From Candidatus Segatella violae (GTDB taxonomy: Bacteria; Bacteroidota; Bacteroidia; Bacteroidales; Bacteroidaceae): DNA of 64,000 nucleotides. Position 1 is the first letter of the stretch, and each line of letters starts with the position of its first letter. The translations under genes were made by a program, and so were the position numbers. The notes beneath the pieces are model-generated. The model did no database searches and was not told the origin of the DNA. It saw only the letters and a list, made by a program, of their open reading frames with translations. The stretch spans positions 21,404 through 85,403 of the forward strand of contig DJSH01000029.1 of assembly GCA_002440225.1 (NCBI GenBank), read 5' to 3'. Below, piece after piece: positions 44,925 through 52,788 of the stretch.

Positions 44925-45814
44925 AACTTATCACAACGATTATCATGACACTCCTTTGGGTACTGAATTCTCAAGCACAAGAATTCGGTACCCACTGGGT
45001 GTCATATCCCTTGCCAAACGATTCTTGCGAAGTATGGTATAGAAAGCTATATACGCTTAAAGACAGGCCACTATTGGCAAGCATCAGTATTGCAAGCACT
45101 GGCAATCTGCGCCTTTACGTAAACGAGCGAAACGTTACTGGCAGCATTTTCTACGAAGGAATGAAAGACTGTATGGTAATGGTGCGCACATTCAACATAA
45201 GTCGTTTCCTAAAAAAAGGTGAGAATATCATAGCCGTATGGTATGCTCCGACTAACAATACGGATAAAAGTAAACAGTTATCACTCGATTTCTATGGCTG
45301 GGACAAAGACACTGTCGCCTTCTATCACCAAGCAGATGGGTCTTGGTGGTGCAAGCAACTGAATGGCTGCTACATGAATGGTAAAGAATCTTTTGACAAG
45401 CGCGAATATACCAATGAGTGGAAATCAGCAGAATATCGTTCACACGGCTGGTTGCATCCAATGGGAGACTTTGTTGGAAATAATTCGACGAAGATTGCAG
45501 AGTACACCCCTTTACACTCTGAAAACAAACTAAGCATGGTTCTCTATCCCGCCAACACTTACGCCGATACGTTAGGTTATCATGTAGACTTTGGTCGCCC
45601 ATTCCGTGGAACCATACGACTCACTATCCGCGATGCCCACAAGGGTAATGTCATCGATATAGACGGCAACCAATACACCTGTAGCGGCGAGATGGACGAA
45701 CAAGCCTTTTTCCGTTTTCACTGCGAAGAAAGAAGAGTATACACGCTCAACTGGAGCAAACGATTCAAAAAAAGTTATATTACAAATATCGAAGGATTGG
45801 AAATAAAAGAATAG
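44921..45814 (+). CDS. Exported beta-sandwich protein resembling GH78 accessory domains
   Basis: A 297-residue protein with a signal peptide (about 1-19). Residues about 35-115 (WYRKLYTLKDRPLLASISIA, LRLYVNERNV, FLKKGENIIAVWY) look like the galactose-binding-type domain of alpha-L-rhamnosidases of family GH78. Residues about 215-270 (YHVDFGRPFRGTIRLTI, GEMDEQAFFRF) resemble their second beta domain. The large helical catalytic domain of GH78 is missing altogether, and the frame ends cleanly. It may be a carbohydrate-binding partner of the GH95 enzyme, to which it is translationally coupled. The family link is from pattern memory and needs a structure search. Confidence 0.6.
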   Translation: MKLITTIIMTLLWVLNSQAQEFGTHWVSYPLPNDSCEVWYRKLYTLKDRPLLASISIASTGNLRLYVNERNVTGSIFYEGMKDCMVMVRTFNISRFLKKGENIIAVWYAPTNNTDKSKQLSLDFYGWDKDTVAFYHQADGSWWCKQLNGCYMNGKESFDKREYTNEWKSAEYRSHGWLHPMGDFVGNNSTKIAEYTPLHSENKLSMVLYPANTYADTLGYHVDFGRPFRGTIRLTIRDAHKGNVIDIDGNQYTCSGEMDEQAFFRFHCEERRVYTLNWSKRFKKSYITNIEGLEIKE

Positions 45815-45827
45815 GAGATCTGCAAGA

Positions 45828-46463
45828 TTACTTCTCCAGTTCACCTAACAACTGCTCTGCCACCTCGCAGAGTTCATCGTACCACTCCTGACCGAACTTC
45901 TCCACAAGCGGTCCTTCCAAGAACTTATAGACAGGCATATTCAACTCCTCGCCTTTCTTGATGGCATCCTTGCAGATGCGCCACTTGTTATAGTTGATGC
46001 CTACCACATCATTGCCAAAGTCCTTGGCACGTATCGGATAAAGCGCACAGGAAATTGGCTTCTTAAACTTCGACTTACCCTCTCTGTAAGCACGTTCCAA
46101 GGAGCAAAGACAACAATTCGGGATGGTATGTCCATCGTTCATATCCTTTAAGTCCTGATAGCAAGTAAACACACAGTCCTTGCCGTTGACGATGCTCGTT
46201 ACCAAGTCGCCCTCGATATCTGTATAGGCTACGCCCTGCTTGTCGATGACAGCCTGTGCTGAAGCCGACAGGTCGTCCCAGACCACATCGAGCGCATTCT
46301 CTATCTCCATGATTTCATCGAGAGTAACAGGTGCTCCGGCATCTCCTTCGATGCAGCATTCGCCCTTGCAGGCATCAAGGTCGCAACAGAATTTTTCGGT
46401 GATGATGTCAGGAGAGACCAAAACATTGCCCACCTGGAGAATACGAAGTTCGTCTTTGTTCAT
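45828..46463 (-). CDS. DUF3109 family cysteine-rich protein
   Basis: A 211-residue cytoplasmic protein with two Cys clusters, FCCDLDACKGECCIEGDAG at the N-terminus and CVFTCYQD...PNCCLCSLE in the middle, plus a later Cys in RICKDAIKK. The pattern fits DUF3109 (YkgJ-like zinc or iron-sulfur cluster proteins), of unknown function, widespread in Bacteroidota. The start at 46463 (MNKDELRIL) is chosen because the family begins close to VGNVLVSPDIITEKF; a longer ATG start 12 codons upstream is less likely. It is downstream of ung in the same direction with a 62-bp gap. Confidence 0.85.
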   Translation of the reverse strand: MNKDELRILQVGNVLVSPDIITEKFCCDLDACKGECCIEGDAGAPVTLDEIMEIENALDVVWDDLSASAQAVIDKQGVAYTDIEGDLVTSIVNGKDCVFTCYQDLKDMNDGHTIPNCCLCSLERAYREGKSKFKKPISCALYPIRAKDFGNDVVGINYNKWRICKDAIKKGEELNMPVYKFLEGPLVEKFGQEWYDELCEVAEQLLGELEK

Positions 46464-46525
46464 AATGTTTGTATGAAATGTATATGCAAAATAAAGCATC
46501 TTTCTAAGAGATGCTTATGAAAATA

Positions 46526-47191
46526 TTACCATTTTATCGGGGTGATTCCGTTCTGCTGCAAATACTCGTTGCAGCGAGAGAAATGATGATTGCCAAACCA
46601 TCCGCCTCGGTTGGCTGACAGTGGCGAAGGATGCACGCTCTGCAATATCAAGTGCTTGCTTGTGTCGATGAGGTTAGCCTTGCTACGGGCATAACCGCCC
46701 CAAAGGATAAACACCAAATGTTCCTTGTCCTTGCTGAGTGCCTTGATGGCTGCATCGGTAAACTCCTCCCAACCTTTGCGCTGATGACTCGCTGCCTGAT
46801 GGGCACGAACGGTCAGCGTGGCGTTGAGAAGCAGTACTCCCTGCTTAGCCCATCGGGTCAAGTCGCCCGACTGAGGCATCGGTGTACCGAGATCCATCTG
46901 AATCTCCTTGAAGATATTTATCAATGATGGAGGAAAAGCGATGCCCGTAGGCACGGAGAAGCTCAATCCCATTGCCTGTCCTGGCTCATGGTATGGGTCT
47001 TGCCCGATAATCACCACCTTCACATCATCAAAGGGACAAAGATTGAAGGCGTTGAATATCAGCTTGCCGGGAGGATAGCAAGGCGTATGTAGGTATTCCT
47101 CACGTACAAAGTTTGTGAGATCGACGAAGTATTGCTTCTCGAACTCATCCCCAATATGCTGTCTCCAACTGTCTTCTATCTTTACGTCCAT
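46526..47191 (-). CDS. ung: Uracil-DNA glycosylase
   Basis: A 221-residue family 1 enzyme that removes uracil from DNA, starting base excision repair. The water-activating loop is GQDPYHEPGQAMGLSFSV, the uracil-stacking region follows, and the minor-groove loop is HPSPLSANRGGWFGNHHFSRCN with the catalytic His. Length matches the family. It lies after the gpmI terminator. Confidence 0.97.
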   Translation of the reverse strand: MDVKIEDSWRQHIGDEFEKQYFVDLTNFVREEYLHTPCYPPGKLIFNAFNLCPFDDVKVVIIGQDPYHEPGQAMGLSFSVPTGIAFPPSLINIFKEIQMDLGTPMPQSGDLTRWAKQGVLLLNATLTVRAHQAASHQRKGWEEFTDAAIKALSKDKEHLVFILWGGYARSKANLIDTSKHLILQSVHPSPLSANRGGWFGNHHFSRCNEYLQQNGITPIKW

Positions 47192-47206
47192 ATTAAATTG
47201 ATAAAT

Positions 47207-47235
47207 GGAGTTTAGGCACCAAATGCCTAAACTCC
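47207..47235 (-). terminator. Terminator between gpmI and ung
   Basis: A perfect 12-bp stem GGAGTTTAGGCA/TGCCTAAACTCC with a five-base loop, located 15 bp after the gpmI stop and just before the ung start. The T tract on the minus strand is only partial (ATTTATCAATTT). Confidence 0.75.
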
Positions 47236-47250
47236 TTATAAAATAAATTA

Positions 47251-48768
47251 TTAGTCATTGATCAAGTTCTCACCAGTCATGTCTGCTGGCTGCTCCAAGC
47301 CCATGATGTGGAGGATAGATGGAGCTACGTCTGCCAAGCGACCATCCTTAACGGTAGCTGAGTTGTTGTCAGTTACGTAGATGAATGGAACTGGGTTCAA
47401 AGAGTGAGCAGTGTTTGGAGTACCGTCCTCGTTGATGGCGTGGTCAGCGTTACCATGGTCAGCGATGATGATAGCCTCGTAATCGTTAGCCTTGGCTGCC
47501 TCGATAACGTCCTTTACGCAGTTGTCAACAGCATGAACTGCCTTGGCGATGGCGTTGTAGATACCTGTGTGACCCACCATATCACCATTGGCGAAGTTAA
47601 CCACGATGAAGTCGTACTCCTGAGTGTTGATGGCACCCACCAACTTATCCTTTACCTCGTAAGCGCTCATCTCTGGCTTCAAGTCGTAAGTAGCTACCTT
47701 TGGAGAAGGAACCAAGATACGATCCTCGCCCTCGTATGGAGTCTCACGACCACCATTGAAGAAGAATGTTACGTGAGCATACTTCTCTGTCTCTGCAGTG
47801 TGGAGTTGCTTCTTGCCCTGCTTGCTGAGGTACTCGCCGAGTGTATCCATCACGTTCTCCTTAGGGAAGAGGATGTGAACACCCTTGAAGCTAGCATCGT
47901 ATGGAGTCATGCAGTAGTACTGCAAGTCCTTGATGGTGTGCATGCCTTCCTCTGGCATATCCTGCTGAGTCAATACCTGGGTCAACTCCTTGGCACGATC
48001 GTTACGATAGTTGATGAAGATGATGACATCACCCTCCTGGATTGTACCGTCAACGGCAGAGTTGTTGATTGGCTTGATGAACTCGTCGGTTACGTCCTCG
48101 TCGTAGCTTTCCTGCATAGCCTTCACCATGTCGTCGCTCTGCTTACCCTTGCCCTCAACAAGGAGGTCGTAAGCTTCCTTCACACGGTTCCAACGCTTGT
48201 CGCGATCCATGGCATAGAAACGACCTACGATGCTGGCGATGTGAGCGTCGTTCTTCTCGCAAACTGCCTGAACCTGCTCGATGAAGCCCTTACCGCTCTT
48301 AGGGTCGGTGTCACGACCATCCATGAAGCAGTGAACGTATGTATTCTTCAAGCCATATTCCTTAGAGATTTCGATCAACTTGAAGAGGTGGTTCAAAGAA
48401 GAGTGAACGCCACCGGTAGAAGTCAAGCCCATCAAGTGGAGCTTCTTGCCAGTCTTCTGAGCGTAGCTGTAAGCGTTGATGATTTCCTGATTCTTCAAGA
48501 TGTCACCGCTCTCGCAAGCCTTGTTGATCTTAACGAGATCCTGATATACCACACGACCAGCACCGATGTTGAGGTGACCTACCTCAGAGTTACCCATCTG
48601 TCCCTCTGGGAGACCTACGTTCTCACCGCAAGCCTGGAGCTGAGAGTGAGCTGAAACTGCTGTCAAATAGTCGAGATAAGGGGTTGGAGTGTTATAGATT
48701 ACATCCCCCTTGTCATGCTTACCGATTCCCCATCCATCGAGAATCATCAAAAGAGCTTTTTTTGCCAT
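47251..48768 (-). CDS. gpmI: 2,3-bisphosphoglycerate-independent phosphoglycerate mutase
   Basis: A 505-residue glycolytic enzyme that interconverts 3- and 2-phosphoglycerate, using two manganese ions and a phosphoserine. The N-terminal [16 protein letters not shown] holds the first metal Asp, and [17 protein letters not shown] the catalytic Ser. [12 protein letters not shown] and [15 protein letters not shown] stretches ([14 protein letters not shown]) follow, and [11 protein letters not shown] holds metal ligands. The start at 48768 ([10 protein letters not shown]) is right after a consensus promoter; the frame continues upstream for 48 codons but without family sequence. Confidence 0.97.
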   Translation of the reverse strand: MAKKALLMILDGWGIGKHDKGDVIYNTPTPYLDYLTAVSAHSQLQACGENVGLPEGQMGNSEVGHLNIGAGRVVYQDLVKINKACESGDILKNQEIINAYSYAQKTGKKLHLMGLTSTGGVHSSLNHLFKLIEISKEYGLKNTYVHCFMDGRDTDPKSGKGFIEQVQAVCEKNDAHIASIVGRFYAMDRDKRWNRVKEAYDLLVEGKGKQSDDMVKAMQESYDEDVTDEFIKPINNSAVDGTIQEGDVIIFINYRNDRAKELTQVLTQQDMPEEGMHTIKDLQYYCMTPYDASFKGVHILFPKENVMDTLGEYLSKQGKKQLHTAETEKYAHVTFFFNGGRETPYEGEDRILVPSPKVATYDLKPEMSAYEVKDKLVGAINTQEYDFIVVNFANGDMVGHTGIYNAIAKAVHAVDNCVKDVIEAAKANDYEAIIIADHGNADHAINEDGTPNTAHSLNPVPFIYVTDNNSATVKDGRLADVAPSILHIMGLEQPADMTGENLIND

Positions 48769-48804
48769 AATTACATAAAATAATTTAAATTCGAATTTCG
48801 TGTG

Positions 48805-48835
48805 CAAAGGTACAACAAAATAGGTGAAGCACAAA
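48805..48835 (-). promoter_or_regulatory. Promoter of gpmI
   Basis: The minus strand reads TTTG (48835-48832), a 19-bp spacer and TACCTTTG (48812-48805), 37 bp before the gpmI ATG. Confidence 0.82.
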
Positions 48836-48930
48836 ATAAAAAAGGCTAAAAAAGGTTGCGTATGAAGATAAAAGGATACATACATAAGGTAATCCTTCCT
48901 CATGCACCTCAAAGGAGGTTTCGATATCCA

Positions 48931-48974
48931 TATAAGAATATGGTTCTAAGACTATAAGAATATGGTTCTAAGAC
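48931..48974. repeat. Exact tandem duplication of a 22-bp unit
   Basis: Units 48931-48952 and 48953-48974 are identical. Each holds the short dyad AGAA-TATGG-TTCT. Confidence 0.92.
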
Positions 48975-49010
48975 TAGATAAAAATGTTATTATTACCATG
49001 AGAAATCTTC

Positions 49011-49094
49011 GTTCCGTGACTCGGAATGTCCGTTCCGTGTCTTGGAATGCACATTCCGTGTCACGGAACGGACATTCCGAGTCACGGAACGGAA
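49011..49094. repeat. Four tandem 21-bp units, each with a TTCCG/CGGAA palindrome
   Basis: Units start at 49011, 49032, 49053 and 49074. Each carries a 15-bp dyad: TTCCGTGACTCGGAA, TTCCGTGTCTTGGAA, TTCCGTGTCACGGAA and TTCCGAGTCACGGAA. The outer units are also inverted copies of each other, so the whole block forms one imperfect palindrome of about 84 bp. Confidence 0.93.
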
Positions 49095-49159
49095 CTTTTT
49101 CCTAGTTGCATAGGCTTCTGCTATTACCTTTAGCAACATCTTCTTACTGCTCCACAAAC

Positions 49160-49191
49160 AAAAACTCCCACCTCAGAACGAGACGGGAGTC
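49160..49191 (-). terminator. Terminator of the GH3 gene
   Basis: On the minus strand: stem ACTCCC/GGGAGT with a 15-base loop (itself partly paired), then TTTTTG. It lies 35 bp after the GH3 stop. Confidence 0.78.
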
Positions 49192-49225
49192 TATTGTTGT
49201 TAAAATGATTAGCTGTACCTGAGAC

Positions 49226-51577
49226 TTACTTCTGCTTCAAGTAGTTCATCTGAACATTCACAGGGCAGGCGTTGCTCACCTTCTCGGTATATTCAGCAAC
49301 CTTCAATGTAGCGGTGCCCTTGATGTTCTCCACATCGGTACCCACCTTGAAGATGTAGTTACCGGCATCTACCTTCCACTGGCTGTTAGCCTCATCGAAA
49401 CTAGCGAGGTCACGCTTTTCGAGGGTCATCTTCAAAGTCTGGCTCTCACCTGGCTTCAACTCCTTGGTCTTACCAAAAGTCTTGAGTTCCTTGGCAGGCT
49501 TCTCATAAGCACCCTTAGGAGCGGTAACATAAACCTCGGCTACCTGCTTGCCGGCTACCTTACCGGTATTCTTTACGTTAACGCTTACCTCGATGGTGTT
49601 GCCATTCGCCTTGACAGATGGCTTACCAAACTCGAAAGTGGTGTAGCTCAAGCCATAACCGAATGGATAAGCCACATTCTTCTTGAAGGTATCGAAGTAA
49701 CGATAGCCCACGTAGATGTCCTCCTCGTGGTTGCTATAGTCGTAACCCTTGATGTTGCCCTTGCTCCAATCCTCCAAGTTCTTATAGGTGTACATGTCGT
49801 AATCCTTAGCGAAGTTGGCGGTAGAAGGATGGTCGGTTGCTGCAATAGGCCAAGTCATGGTCAATCTACCTGATGGATTCACCTTACCCGTCAAGATGTC
49901 GGCAACAGAGTTACCGCCCTCGATACCAGGCTGCCAAGCCACGAGGATGGCATCCACACGGTCTCTCCAGCTGGCTGTCTCCATCACAGAACCCGAGTTG
50001 ATGATGACGATGACCTTCTTGCCCTTGGCATGGAAAGCATCGGATACACGGAAAATCATATCTTGCTCGGTCTGGCTGAGATTGAACTCGCCATTAATCT
50101 GGCGATCCATTCCCTCACCTGCCTGACGACCGATGGTGATGATAGCAGCATCTGCCTTTGGCTCCTCGCTAGCCACACAACGCTCGGTAATCTCGATTTC
50201 ATCGAGCTTTGGCTGACCTTGGTCGAGGAACCACATCATCGGGTTCTTGTCCGCCTTGAGCTTTGCCTTGGCATACTTCACGTAGTTCTGATAGATTTCG
50301 GTAAGCTGAGGAGTGGTAGCCACACCGATGTTCTTCAAGCCGGTCACCATATCCACAGAATAGCCTACGTTGACGGCACCACTACCGAGGCCACCCGACA
50401 TGAAGTCGTAAGAGTTGACACCGAAGAGAGCCACGGTCTTCAACCCCTTGATAGGGAGAGCCGAGTCATTCTTCAAAAGCACCATACCTTCGGTACTGCT
50501 CTGGCGAGTGATGGCTGCATGCGCCTTCAAATCTGGCTCGCCACTATATTTATATCCCTTAAAACGAGGAGTCTTCACGATGTATTCGAGCATACGGCGA
50601 ACGTTTCTATCCACGTCGGCGATGTCGAGCTTGCCATTCTTCACGGCATCAATAATGTCTTGCACCTGAGCTGGATATCCAGGCATCATCAAGTCGTTGC
50701 CTGCCTCAACCTCTTGTTCCAATGGAAGGTCGGCACGCTTGCCAATCCAGTCGGTCTCCACGATACCCTTATATCCCCAGTCGTTACGGAGAATATCGGT
50801 CAAGAGTCCTTTGTTGCCTTGTGCATAAACGCCATTCACCTTGTTATAAGAGGACATGATAGTCCAAGGATTGCTCTTGCGTACCATCATCTCGAAGCCT
50901 TTGAGATACAACTCACGAAGGGCACGCTGGCTCAATCGCTCATCCACCTTGGTACGATCGGTCTCCTGGGAGTTCACGGCGAAGTGCTTGGCACTCACAC
51001 CCACACCCTGGCTCTGCACACCCTGCACGAAGGCGGTACCAATGAGACCTGTCACGATAGGGTCCTCGGAATAATACTCGAAGTTGCGACCGCAAAGCGG
51101 ATTGCGATGCAGGTTCATACCCGGACCGAGCACGACATCGCAGCCATACTCCAAGGTCTCGTTACCAATCGCCTGACCCACCTTGCGCACCAAGTCGGTG
51201 TTCCAGGTAGAAGCCAAGCAGGTACCGATAGGGAAACCTGTGGCATAATAGTTACGACTGTCACCTTCGCGGTGAGCGTCGATATGCACGCCGGCAGGAC
51301 CATCACACTGTACGGTGGTAGGAATACCGAGACGAGGGATGGCTACGGTAGTTCCAGCAGCACCTGGCACAAACTTCTTCTGGTGTCCGAGCATAGCACC
51401 ACTGCCCACGAATCCATCGTTGCCACCGCCCACCAAGAGCTGGGCTTTCTCCTCCAAGGTCATCGCCTTGATTACTTCGTCGATGTTGTTGGCATTGAGC
51501 TGAGGGGCGGACTGCGCCATCATGGAAGTTGCCATAGCTCCCGCCGCAACAGTAAGAGCAAGTTTCTTGTAATTCAT
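49226..51577 (-). CDS. Glycoside hydrolase family 3 (beta-glucosidase type)
   Basis: A 783-residue exported retaining glycosidase. The signal peptide is about 1-22. The N-terminal TIM barrel has VQCDGPAGVHID, GPGMNLHRNPLCGRNFEYYSEDP, SAKHFAVNSQETDRTKVDERL and the nucleophile Asp in GIVETDWIGK (D276). The second domain, with STEGMVLLKNDSALPI, provides the acid. A fibronectin type III-like domain closes the protein (about 670-745). Family 3 includes beta-glucosidases and beta-xylosidases; a role in trimming beta-glucosides in the periplasm is likely. It is a single-gene unit, with its own hairpin-overlapped promoter and a terminator. Confidence 0.94.
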   Translation of the reverse strand: MNYKKLALTVAAGAMATSMMAQSAPQLNANNIDEVIKAMTLEEKAQLLVGGGNDGFVGSGAMLGHQKKFVPGAAGTTVAIPRLGIPTTVQCDGPAGVHIDAHREGDSRNYYATGFPIGTCLASTWNTDLVRKVGQAIGNETLEYGCDVVLGPGMNLHRNPLCGRNFEYYSEDPIVTGLIGTAFVQGVQSQGVGVSAKHFAVNSQETDRTKVDERLSQRALRELYLKGFEMMVRKSNPWTIMSSYNKVNGVYAQGNKGLLTDILRNDWGYKGIVETDWIGKRADLPLEQEVEAGNDLMMPGYPAQVQDIIDAVKNGKLDIADVDRNVRRMLEYIVKTPRFKGYKYSGEPDLKAHAAITRQSSTEGMVLLKNDSALPIKGLKTVALFGVNSYDFMSGGLGSGAVNVGYSVDMVTGLKNIGVATTPQLTEIYQNYVKYAKAKLKADKNPMMWFLDQGQPKLDEIEITERCVASEEPKADAAIITIGRQAGEGMDRQINGEFNLSQTEQDMIFRVSDAFHAKGKKVIVIINSGSVMETASWRDRVDAILVAWQPGIEGGNSVADILTGKVNPSGRLTMTWPIAATDHPSTANFAKDYDMYTYKNLEDWSKGNIKGYDYSNHEEDIYVGYRYFDTFKKNVAYPFGYGLSYTTFEFGKPSVKANGNTIEVSVNVKNTGKVAGKQVAEVYVTAPKGAYEKPAKELKTFGKTKELKPGESQTLKMTLEKRDLASFDEANSQWKVDAGNYIFKVGTDVENIKGTATLKVAEYTEKVSNACPVNVQMNYLKQK

Positions 51578-51610
51578 ATTTCAGTTGTTTTGTTAGTTAT
51601 TAATTTGGTG

Positions 51611-51618
51611 CAAATTTA
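51611..51618 (-). promoter_or_regulatory. -7 box of the GH3 gene
   Basis: The minus strand reads TAAATTTG, matching TAnnTTTG, 34 bp before the GH3 start. The position of the -33 box lies inside a 15-bp-stem hairpin (51621-51659), with TTGG in its loop at about the right distance. Confidence 0.6.
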
Positions 51619-51620
51619 AT

Positions 51621-51660
51621 AAAATAAGGTGGAAACGCCAAGCATTTCCACCTTATTTTT
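51621..51660. terminator. Hairpin terminator, possibly bidirectional, overlapping the GH3 promoter
   Basis: A perfect 15-bp stem AAAATAAGGTGGAAA/TTTCCACCTTATTTT with a nine-base loop; a T-rich tract exists on either strand. It could stop readthrough from the ABC operon upstream on the minus strand. Confidence 0.75.
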
Positions 51661-51745
51661 CGCCTTAGTTACATTATATCCCACAAATATTAACAAGAAA
51701 CGCACCTTTCCGACAACATTCAAACCTATAGAATGTATATCTTAA

Positions 51746-51921
51746 GATGATAGAAAGCACTTTACATGATGGAAGAAAGCATATCTGATGGTGGAAGGAA
51801 GCTCGTTCCAAGGCAGAAGAAAGCAGTTCTTCAGAATGTTTGGCAGCCGCCAAATAGTTTTATGGCAATTGCCAAAACATATATGGCAATTGCCAGCAGC
51901 CGTTATGACAATTGCCAAAAA
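51746..51921. repeat. Eight-unit array of about 22 bp with TGGCAATTGCCA palindromes
   Basis: Left half: GAAAGC or GGAAGC recurs at 51753, 51775, 51797 and 51819, always 22 bp apart. Right half, in the same phase: palindromes at 51841 (TGGCAGCCGCCA), 51863 and 51884 (TGGCAATTGCCA) and 51906 (TGACAATTGCCA), spaced 22, 21 and 22 bp. The step from left to right half is also 22 bp, so the array is one piece. Confidence 0.85.
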
Positions 51922-52042
51922 ATCGAAAGAAGTATATTCTTACAGCATAACAAATAGGTACATGAAGCAATAATGGTAGTTATCATCATTGCCGCTTCTA
52001 TATTAGAGCTTTGCCAGAAAAGGACATACGACATCCTGCAGC

Positions 52043-52756
52043 TTATTCAGCCTGGATGCCGAAGTATTCGTTGAGCTCAGCTATGGCTGCACCATCGGCA
52101 TTGACCAAGTCCTTGACGAGGTGACCTTTCTCCAAGAGCAAGATGCGGGTAGAGATGTCGGCGACGAAGTTAAGGTTGTGACTGGAGATGATAACCGTAG
52201 TGCCCTGCTCCCTGCACATGCGTTGAATCAAGTGAGCGATAGTCATCTGAGAGGAAGGATCTAGATAATTAAAAGGCTCATCCAGAATAAGCACTTTCGG
52301 ATTGATAATCATCGCTCCGATGATACCCACCTTCTGACGATTGCCCTGCGAGAAATCACGGAGATACTTCTTAGTTCCTATGATTTCATCGTGCATAAAG
52401 CCTTCGAAGGCAGCCAAGCGACTCTTCATGGTTTCATCATCAATGCCGTAGACATCAGCTATGAAGGAGAAGTATTCCTCCGGTGTCAAGAAATCGATGA
52501 GGAAACGACCATCGATATAACTTCCAGTATACTCTTTCCAAGCCTCACTCTCATTGACCTTCAATCCATTGCTCTCCACAAAGCCATCATCTGCCCTAAT
52601 GAGGTCAAGGATGAGACGCAGCAAGGTGGTCTTGCCAGCACCATTATTGCCTACCAAGCCTATCAGTTCTCCCGATGAAATGGCTAGTTTTTTAATATCG
52701 AGCACTGTATTGCCATTATATATTTTCTTAAGATTCTGTATTGAAATATCCATCAT
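52043..52756 (-). CDS. ABC transporter ATP-binding protein
   Basis: A 237-residue ATPase. Walker A is GLVGNNGAGKTTLL, the Q-loop and signature region reads LRDFSQGNRQKVGIIGAM (FSQGN in place of LSGGQ), Walker B is KVLILDEPFNYLDP, and the switch His is in VIISSHNLNFV. The variation in the signature is common in ABC-2-type exporters. It is 32 bp after the permease gene at 52789-54186, its evident partner. The substrate is unknown. Confidence 0.92.
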   Translation of the reverse strand: MMDISIQNLKKIYNGNTVLDIKKLAISSGELIGLVGNNGAGKTTLLRLILDLIRADDGFVESNGLKVNESEAWKEYTGSYIDGRFLIDFLTPEEYFSFIADVYGIDDETMKSRLAAFEGFMHDEIIGTKKYLRDFSQGNRQKVGIIGAMIINPKVLILDEPFNYLDPSSQMTIAHLIQRMCREQGTTVIISSHNLNFVADISTRILLLEKGHLVKDLVNADGAAIAELNEYFGIQAE

Positions 52757-52788
52757 ATCTGATTTTAATTAATTAATTGATTGATTCA

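Larger units (their letters stand above)
48769..49225. other. 457-bp intergenic stretch with two repeat arrays
   Basis: Between the gpmI start and the GH3 stop, both on the minus strand. It holds the gpmI promoter, a 22-bp tandem duplication, a four-unit palindrome array and the GH3 terminator. No reading frame looks coding. Confidence 0.75.
51578..52042. other. 465-bp intergenic stretch, repeats but no gene
   Basis: It lies between the GH3 start and the stop of the ABC ATPase gene. It contains the GH3 promoter, the hairpin and the 22-bp array. Two plus-strand frames of about 60 codons span the array, but their sequence only reflects the repeats. Confidence 0.75.

Noticed and set aside
47404..48654. 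A 416-codon open frame on the plus strand opposite gpmI
   Set aside because: It is a shadow of gpmI codon use; the minus frame has all family motifs and a consensus promoter.
48769..48912. Upstream extension of gpmI by 48 codons
   Set aside because: It includes the gpmI promoter and its sequence is hydrophobic noise unrelated to the enzyme.
50030..51619. A 529-codon plus-strand frame opposite the GH3 gene
   Set aside because: No protein-like domain, and it lies wholly over a gene with intact catalytic motifs; antisense artefact of codon bias.
51746..51921. CRISPR array
   Set aside because: Units are contiguous at 21-22 bp with no unique spacers, the sequence changes half-way, and no cas gene is near.
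51766..51957. Small plus-strand frame of 63 codons in the GH3-ABC gap
   Set aside because: It simply reads through the 22-bp repeats, whose unit is not a multiple of three; no start signal.
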